Source of the DNA: Biomphalaria glabrata
Lineage: Eukaryota; Mollusca; Gastropoda; Planorbidae
NCBI RefSeq assembly: GCF_947242115.1
Contig: NC_074711.1
Span: 37,691,765 to 37,755,764, forward strand
Length of the DNA stretch: 64,000 nt
Direction of reading: 5' to 3'
The notes under the pieces are model-generated. The model worked only from the letters and a program-made list of their open reading frames with translations. It searched no databases and had not been told where the DNA came from. The position numbers and the translations under genes were made by a program. Below are positions 59,301 to 64,000 of this stretch, piece by piece (within the stretch, counting starts at the first letter, position 1; every line of letters begins with the position of its first letter).

Positions 59301-61822
59301 TCTTAATTATAAAATACAGAATTTAAACACATATCTATATCTAGAACATACAACACATCATGGGCGTAGCCAGGGGGGGGGGTTGGGGTTCAAACCCCCC
59401 CCCCCCGAAATGAAATCGGAATTTAGTGAATGATTTTTTGCTTTGATTTTGTTTATTTTAGGTGAGATTTTAATACTAAACCATCAATTGCCCCAGCACA
59501 ACCAATGGGGTTTTGAGTTTAAAACCCCTACCAGGGGTTTTGAGTTTAAAACCCCCTACTAGGGGTTTTGAGTTTTAAACCCCCTACTTGGGGTTTTTGC
59601 AGTTAACCCCCCCCCTCTTCTATAAAACAAAACAAAACAAAAATGCAAACGAAAATCTCCTAATTCCAAGAGCACAGTTAAGGGAGATTTTCATTTTAAA
59701 ACCCCCTCCAAAATTTACGATAAACCCCCTCTTCAATATAAAAAAAAGTTAATTACGCACTCAAAATGTTATGAGCGTAGCTAAATGGGTTTTGACTTAG
59801 TTTTTAGTTTAAACCCCACTTCAGCGGGGTTTGAACGTAAAAAATACCTCTTAAATAATAAAAACAAAGCAAATTATGCACTCAAAATGTTTTGAGTGTA
59901 ATCAAAGGGGTTTTGAGTTTAAACTTCCCTCCAGTGGAGTTTGAAGCTAAAAAGTACCTCTTCAATATAAATAAAAGCAAATTACTCACACTTAAATCTA
60001 TGAACGCAGCCAAAGGGGTTTTGAGGCTAAAAAATACATCTTCAGTGTAAGAAAAAAAGCAAATTACGCACTGAAAATGCTATGAGCGTTGCCAAAAGGG
60101 GTTTTGAGTTTAAACCCCCATTCAGAGGGGTTTAATGCTAAAAATACCTCTTCAATATAAAAAAAAAGCAAATTACACACTAAAATTATTTGAGCGTAAC
60201 CAATCCAATCGGGGGGTTTGAGTTTAAACCCCTCTTCTACAGATGGCATTTGTTTAAAGTTTAAAACCCCTCCAGATGGTTTTGAGTTTAAGATCCCCCT
60301 ACAGAGCATTTTGAGGTGGAAAACCCCCAACAGATGATTTCGACGATAAAAGTTCTCTTTTCGATATAAAATCTAAAGCAAACTACAGTCACTTAATTCC
60401 AAGAGCGTATTCAAGAGTGGTTACACATTTTTACCAGTGGCAGGGCTCCCTTAATAAACTGCAGTGAATAGTCATCTGCCGAAATTGAAAAACACTAAAT
60501 GTGGCTCAACAAAGATGGCTAAGACAGATTTTAGGAGTCAGTTATAGAGATCGGGTTTAAATAAGGGAAATCCTATGCCGAACTGGGAGTCGACCCTTTA
60601 GTAAGATTGTGAGAGAGCGACGCATGAGGTTTGCGGGACATGTTCTCCGACAAGATGAATTACGCATAAGAAGAGTTGCAATGATATCCTAGTACAACTT
60701 GACGCCACTCATTCATTGAGGTCCTCATGGCAGGTGGGAAGAGGCTTCAGACATTACCAGTGACAGATTTTTATGGAAACAGCTTGACGTCAAATGCTCC
60801 GAACGGCGCGGTAGGGTCTAAGTCAGTAAGAATAGCACATTAGGTTTTTGAAATAAAACTTTTTAATAGCAGGAAAATGCAGTGTAGATACCTCAGAATA
60901 TGCATTTTGTTGGCTTTCAATACCAGAAATAGTGCTTGGCGGCGGGGCTTCGCCCCGCGCTAGCGCTCCCCAAACCCCATTGCTAGTAATGGCAGGGAAT
61001 TTACAATTTTATGGAAACAGCTTGACGGCAAATGCGCCAAACGGCGCGGGAGGGTCTAAGTCAGTAAGAATAGCACATTAGGTTTTTGAAATAAAACTTT
61101 TTAATAGCAGGAAAATACACTGTAGATATCTCAGAATATGCATTTTGTTGGCTTTCAATATCAGAAATAGTGCTTGGCGGCGGGGCTTCGCCCCGCGCTT
61201 GGGGAACTCCTAGCGCTCCCCCAGACCCCCTTGCTAGTATTGGCGGGGAATCTACAATTTTTCCACTAACTACAGGAAGAACCTATTCTAGGTCACAATA
61301 AACGTCTTCCGAAAGAATGAAGGGTCAGAATGCAATAAAGATTATGTACACACACACACACAAATACATATTAAAAAAAAATTTCGCGGGGGGGGGGGAG
61401 AAAAAAATCCCCCCAACCCCCCCCCCCCCGAAAAAAAATCCTGGCTACGACCATGCAACACATACATGTATATCTTAATTTATAAAGTACAGACATACAA
61501 CACATACCTTTAGGACTATTTTTAAATTATGTTTTAAAAGAAAAATACCTTAGAAGAAGTGTCGCGGTTTCAGCGTCAGAACTAACGGTTTACGGGCCTT
61601 TTCAATAGACTGGACACACATTAACGATCTAACATTCTTTCTTTCTTTATTACTTTTTTTTTTTTGTCTCTTAGGAAAATCCATTCCGCAGACGTATCTG
61701 TCAGGTGTTTTCTGATGACGGTACAGGAGATATGGCATTCGATGACTTCCTTGATATGTTTTCTGTCTTCAGTGAAGCAGCCCCGAGAGAAATCAAATCA
61801 GCATATGCCTTTAAAATATATG
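55556..61822 (+). CDS. CIB-family EF-hand protein, copy 2 (partial, runs off window)
   Basis: Four exons visible: 55556-55606, 56200-56234, 57813-57930, 61675-61822. Exons 1, 2 and 4 have the same lengths and all phases match copy 1; exon 3 is two codons shorter. The N-terminus [17 protein letters not shown] keeps Gly2 for likely myristoylation, followed by [12 protein letters not shown] and a C-x-x-F-type EF-1 region. Exon 4, [20 protein letters not shown] and on, closely matches copy 1 and ends in YAFKIY. The EF-3, EF-4 and C-terminal exons are not found before 64000 and should lie to the right. Intron 1 uses a GC donor (CAG/GCAAGT). The exon 3 donor (GTTATT) is weak. Tandem, same-strand paralogue; role as for copy 1. 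Confidence 0.87.
56322..56413. repeat. CT microsatellite
   Basis: Interrupted TCTC runs in intron 2 of CIB copy 2. The open frame on the other strand (Arg-Glu repeats) is an artefact. Confidence 0.9.
56773..57452. repeat. 22/23-bp minisatellite in CIB copy 2 intron 2
   Basis: About 30 units of AACATGTCTGGGGAAGTCAA followed by ATG, with GGGGGAAG, GGGAAAG and GAGCATG variants. The pair GGGGGAAGTC...GAGCATG recurs at least four times, pointing to multi-unit duplication. Confidence 0.95.
57944..58435 (-). repeat. Two tandem reverse copies of dispersed repeat family A
   Basis: First copy from ATATCAACTCACTCTGTCTG; second from about 58185 with CACGTTATTTCTCCCTCACG, CGATCAAGTTGACACTTTA, AAACATGAATCAATAAACA and GTTCTTTCCCTTTAAATAAG. 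A (GTT)n tract follows. Confidence 0.75.
58452..58530. repeat. 16-bp tandem repeat
   Basis: About five units of TTGCTTGTTTATATTT / TTACTTGTTTATATTT. Confidence 0.9.
58618..58900 (+). mobile_element. SINE family 1
   Basis: GGTGGCTGAGTGATTAAGCG (A-box region), diverged B box (CAAATCTCGATG), CCGAGTCCACCCAACTC, AATAGGTACCTGACTTTAG, GGCGGTTGGTCGTTGTGCTG and a TTTACTTTTTACTT end. In intron 3 of CIB copy 2. Confidence 0.85.
59135..59358. repeat. About 67-bp tandem repeat interrupted by a DNA transposon
   Basis: Three to four copies with AACATACAACACATACATGT, ATATCTTAATTATAAAATAC and AACACATATCTATATCTAG. The array resumes at 61456-61510 after the inserted element. Confidence 0.85.
60465..61000 (+). 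mobile_element. LINE 3' fragment nested in the TIR element
   Basis: Degraded translation shows the end of an ORF2: a [13 protein letters not shown]-like run, [36 protein letters not shown]-like and [11 protein letters not shown]-rich tail with the hairpin GCGGGGCTTCGCCCCGC follows. Multiple frame breaks; a family different from the 7941-type LINE. Confidence 0.65.
61003..61265 (+). mobile_element. Second LINE 3' terminus in tandem
   Basis: Repeats about 240 bp of the preceding LINE end, starting TTTATGGAAACAGCTTGACG and including the same GCGGGGCTTCGCCCCGC hairpin and TGCTAGTA end. It differs by scattered substitutions and a short insertion after the hairpin. Confidence 0.75.
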
Positions 61823-64000
61823 GTCAGTTGAATAAGAAGATAGTGAAAACAATTCATTTTCTTTTATTGTCAGAAAAAAATAATTACTTGGCGTGGGAGA
61901 TTGACAAACCTGAAATTCCTGCTAAAAGATTTTTTTCCCATAAGCCCTCACCCCAACACCCGACAACACTATTGTAATGGTTAAGTAATTTGAGTGTTAT
62001 GTTAGCATATTACGCCTTCCACTGTGGGTAGTACATATCCACGAGACATTCAACTTACATTTTATGTGTACGTTTTTGTTTTAATTTAGGCACCCTACAA
62101 AATGTAGTATAGGGAAAAGGAAAAATGATTTGGATTGTGTGTGATACTTTACAAACTTATTTTTAAATGAATATCTAGCGCTAGATAGTCAATGGGAAGA
62201 TGACGTTGGTGTACATTCAGTAGTTGTAAGCGGGTCAAAAATTAACATAAAACTGATCTCGTTCTGACAGTATACTCGCTTTATGCTACTCTATATGCCA
62301 TGATGAATTTATAACTGAAGAGCTGCGGCGGGTTTATTATAATGAACCGGGTAAATGATCATGAACTATAAAAAAAAAAAAAGGCAACGAACTGTGACTA
62401 AGTTAACCTGCTCCCCGGTGAAGTGGATGTTGTAGACATTCAGTCAGAACGGCAGTGTTTACCGCAATGCTTGTTGTCCCCCGTGTTGAGTATAGCCATG
62501 TTAATGGAACCAATTTTTCGTAAACTATTTTTTATGGGGAAAAAGTGGCAGTTGGACTTCACATTATTCTCTTTACACTCTAATTCAAAACTTTTGATTC
62601 CGGTGAAGCTTTGTGGAACATTCAATTATGACGACTGCGCCCCCAAAAGTCTTCGTCAATTTGTTTTGTTGTCCTTTGTGTTGTGTATAAGATTGATGTA
62701 ACTAAAAACATACTGAGGAAAAAAAAAGTAAAATGAATACATTGACCACGATGTAAGAAACGTGTATGTGTCTTAACGTCCTTTCAAACAGTCAACCCTT
62801 CCATCCATAGCGCCCGTACAAGTCGGCATCGCTTTCTGCTTAGAAAGGCATTTAAGTAGTTGACACCCCTAGATATTATACACTTGCTGTTACGCCTGTT
62901 CGTGACATGCATGACAAAATATATTAGGTAAGAATGATTTCATAACTCAAACTGATCAATGAAAGACCGACAACATAAAGAGAGATGTCAAGCGCCTTAG
63001 AAAGAAAAATCAATTTTTAAACTCTTAATGTCATTGTACATTTTAAAATAGACTTTGAAAACCAATTTTAAAATGAATATGTAGTAATATTTATTTTGAA
63101 AAAAAAAACAATATTGGCTAGCCTGACACATAACTGGGAATACAATAGCATTGTTGAACTCACTGCTATGACAGTTTTAACATCTGGAAGCCAGTGCAGC
63201 TCCGCCTACTTGTGGAGGTGTCCGCGATGGTGATGAGGAAAAACGGTCAGACTAATTAAGTTCCCTTGGACCTGTTTACAATGCCGGCGAACTCACGTCT
63301 TATCCGCAACGTGAGGATGACTGAGTGATGTCCAGCAACATTGTTGATTAGCCCAGCTTTAAGTATATAGTGTTGGACATAAAAACATCAGAACAACAGG
63401 ACTTCAAGCTGACCTGTCAACAACCAACCAGGAACAATTGTGGATCTTCGTTTAACAACCAACCAGGAACAATTGTGGATCTTCGTTTAACAACCAACCA
63501 GGAACAATTGTGGATCTTCGTTCCTTGTAATGAACATGAAAAACTGATCTTGCTTAGTCCACTCGCTAATGCTCCTATATCTGCGACTATGACTTTATAA
63601 TTAATGAACTCCAGCGGGTATATTACAATGAACAATGTAAATGATCAGGACCTATATACAACTTTTCAATAACCTTGACTGCTCAACAGTATTATATGGT
63701 CTGGACGTGGATGCGTTAACCTGTTTGTCTTGTGAGTTTGAGTTTTTGGCACATCGGTACAATTTAGGCCATGTCGTGCTCGTAATCCCTCAAGGACCAC
63801 GCTCCCTTCATATCACCAGAGCTAAATTCCATACAGCTAAATCATTAAAAGCAAGGTCTATTCACAGTTTGTCTTATGTGTCACTATGGGTGAATGTATA
63901 ATCTGAATTAAAAAAAAAACATTTACAATAGGAATTCGTGCTTTTCAATAGGTAAACGCATCAACAAAAACATTTAGCATTATGTTTCTCGAAATGTTCG
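61823..64000. other. CIB copy 2 intron 4 (visible part)
   Basis: No EF-3 exon is found. About 100 bp at 62270-62370 (CGGGTTTATTATAATGAAC, GTAAATGATCATGAACTATA) is a diverged match to 63557-63665 (CGGGTATATTACAATGAAC, GTAAATGATCAGGACCTATA), so a dispersed or locally duplicated repeat is present twice. Otherwise nothing recognised. Confidence 0.5.
63417..63522. repeat. 35-bp tandem repeat, three units
   Basis: Three near-identical units of CAACCAACCAGGAACAATTG followed by TGGATCTTCGTTTAA; the third ends in TTCCTTG. Confidence 0.95.

Larger units (their letters stand above)
59359..61455. mobile_element. 2.1-kb TIR DNA element with 8-bp target duplication
   Basis: The left end CATGGGCGTAGCCAGG and the right end CCTGGCTACGACCATG are inverted repeats with one mismatch. 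The 8-bp direct repeat CAACACAT flanks at 59351-59358 and 61456-61463, and removing the element restores the surrounding tandem unit. CATG-type ends with 8-bp duplications suggest the P-element superfamily; hAT is the alternative. No transposase is seen. The interior holds GGGGTTTT-rich inverted-repeat arrays (59490-60420) and nested LINE ends (60465-61265). Confidence 0.8.

Overview
The window is eukaryotic nuclear DNA. It is AT-rich and intron-rich, and dense in tandem repeats, LINE 3' ends, tRNA-derived SINEs and short terminal-inverted-repeat (TIR) elements. The repeat mix, the many TCTAGATCT-type motifs and the gene content fit a gastropod mollusc, probably a freshwater pulmonate. This is inference; no ribosomal or mitochondrial marker is present.

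Four host genes can be assembled by joining exons at consistent splice sites and phases. (1) 12352-18447, minus strand: a four-exon, 296-residue GNAT N-acetyltransferase with a second C-terminal domain. (2) 26709-41794, plus strand: a six-exon, 1810-residue protein with an N-terminal Dpy-30 motif split by an intron, a coiled coil, one 4.9-kb exon of Lys/Glu/Ser/Asp-rich degenerate repeats, and a conserved-looking acidic C-terminal tail. (3) 44918-50146, plus strand: a complete seven-exon calcium- and integrin-binding (CIB) EF-hand protein of 207 residues. (4) 55556 to beyond the right edge, plus strand: a tandem CIB paralogue with four exons visible.

Layout: 1-2168 is a 27/28-bp minisatellite with a 962-bp higher-order repeat, inside a dispersed repeat. 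2.5-12 kb is gene-poor, with LINE 3' ends, a SINE inserted in a LINE tail, and a 33-bp array fused in frame to a LINE C-terminus. 12-18.5 kb is the acetyltransferase gene, with a 725-bp hAT-like element in an intron. 18.5-26.7 kb is AT-rich with LINE, SINE and hAT debris. 26.7-41.8 kb is the Dpy-30 gene; four of its five introns hold their own tandem array. 42-44.9 kb is repeat debris. 44.9-64 kb holds the CIB pair; the second copy's third intron contains a 2.1-kb TIR element with an exact 8-bp target duplication.

No operon-like logic applies. The two CIB genes are plainly a local duplication: same exon lengths and phases, same orientation. The most unusual features are the giant Dpy-30 protein, the repeated independent growth of minisatellites with higher-order structure, and arrays whose units carry splice-site-like motifs. 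No CRISPR, rRNA or convincing functional tRNA was seen.
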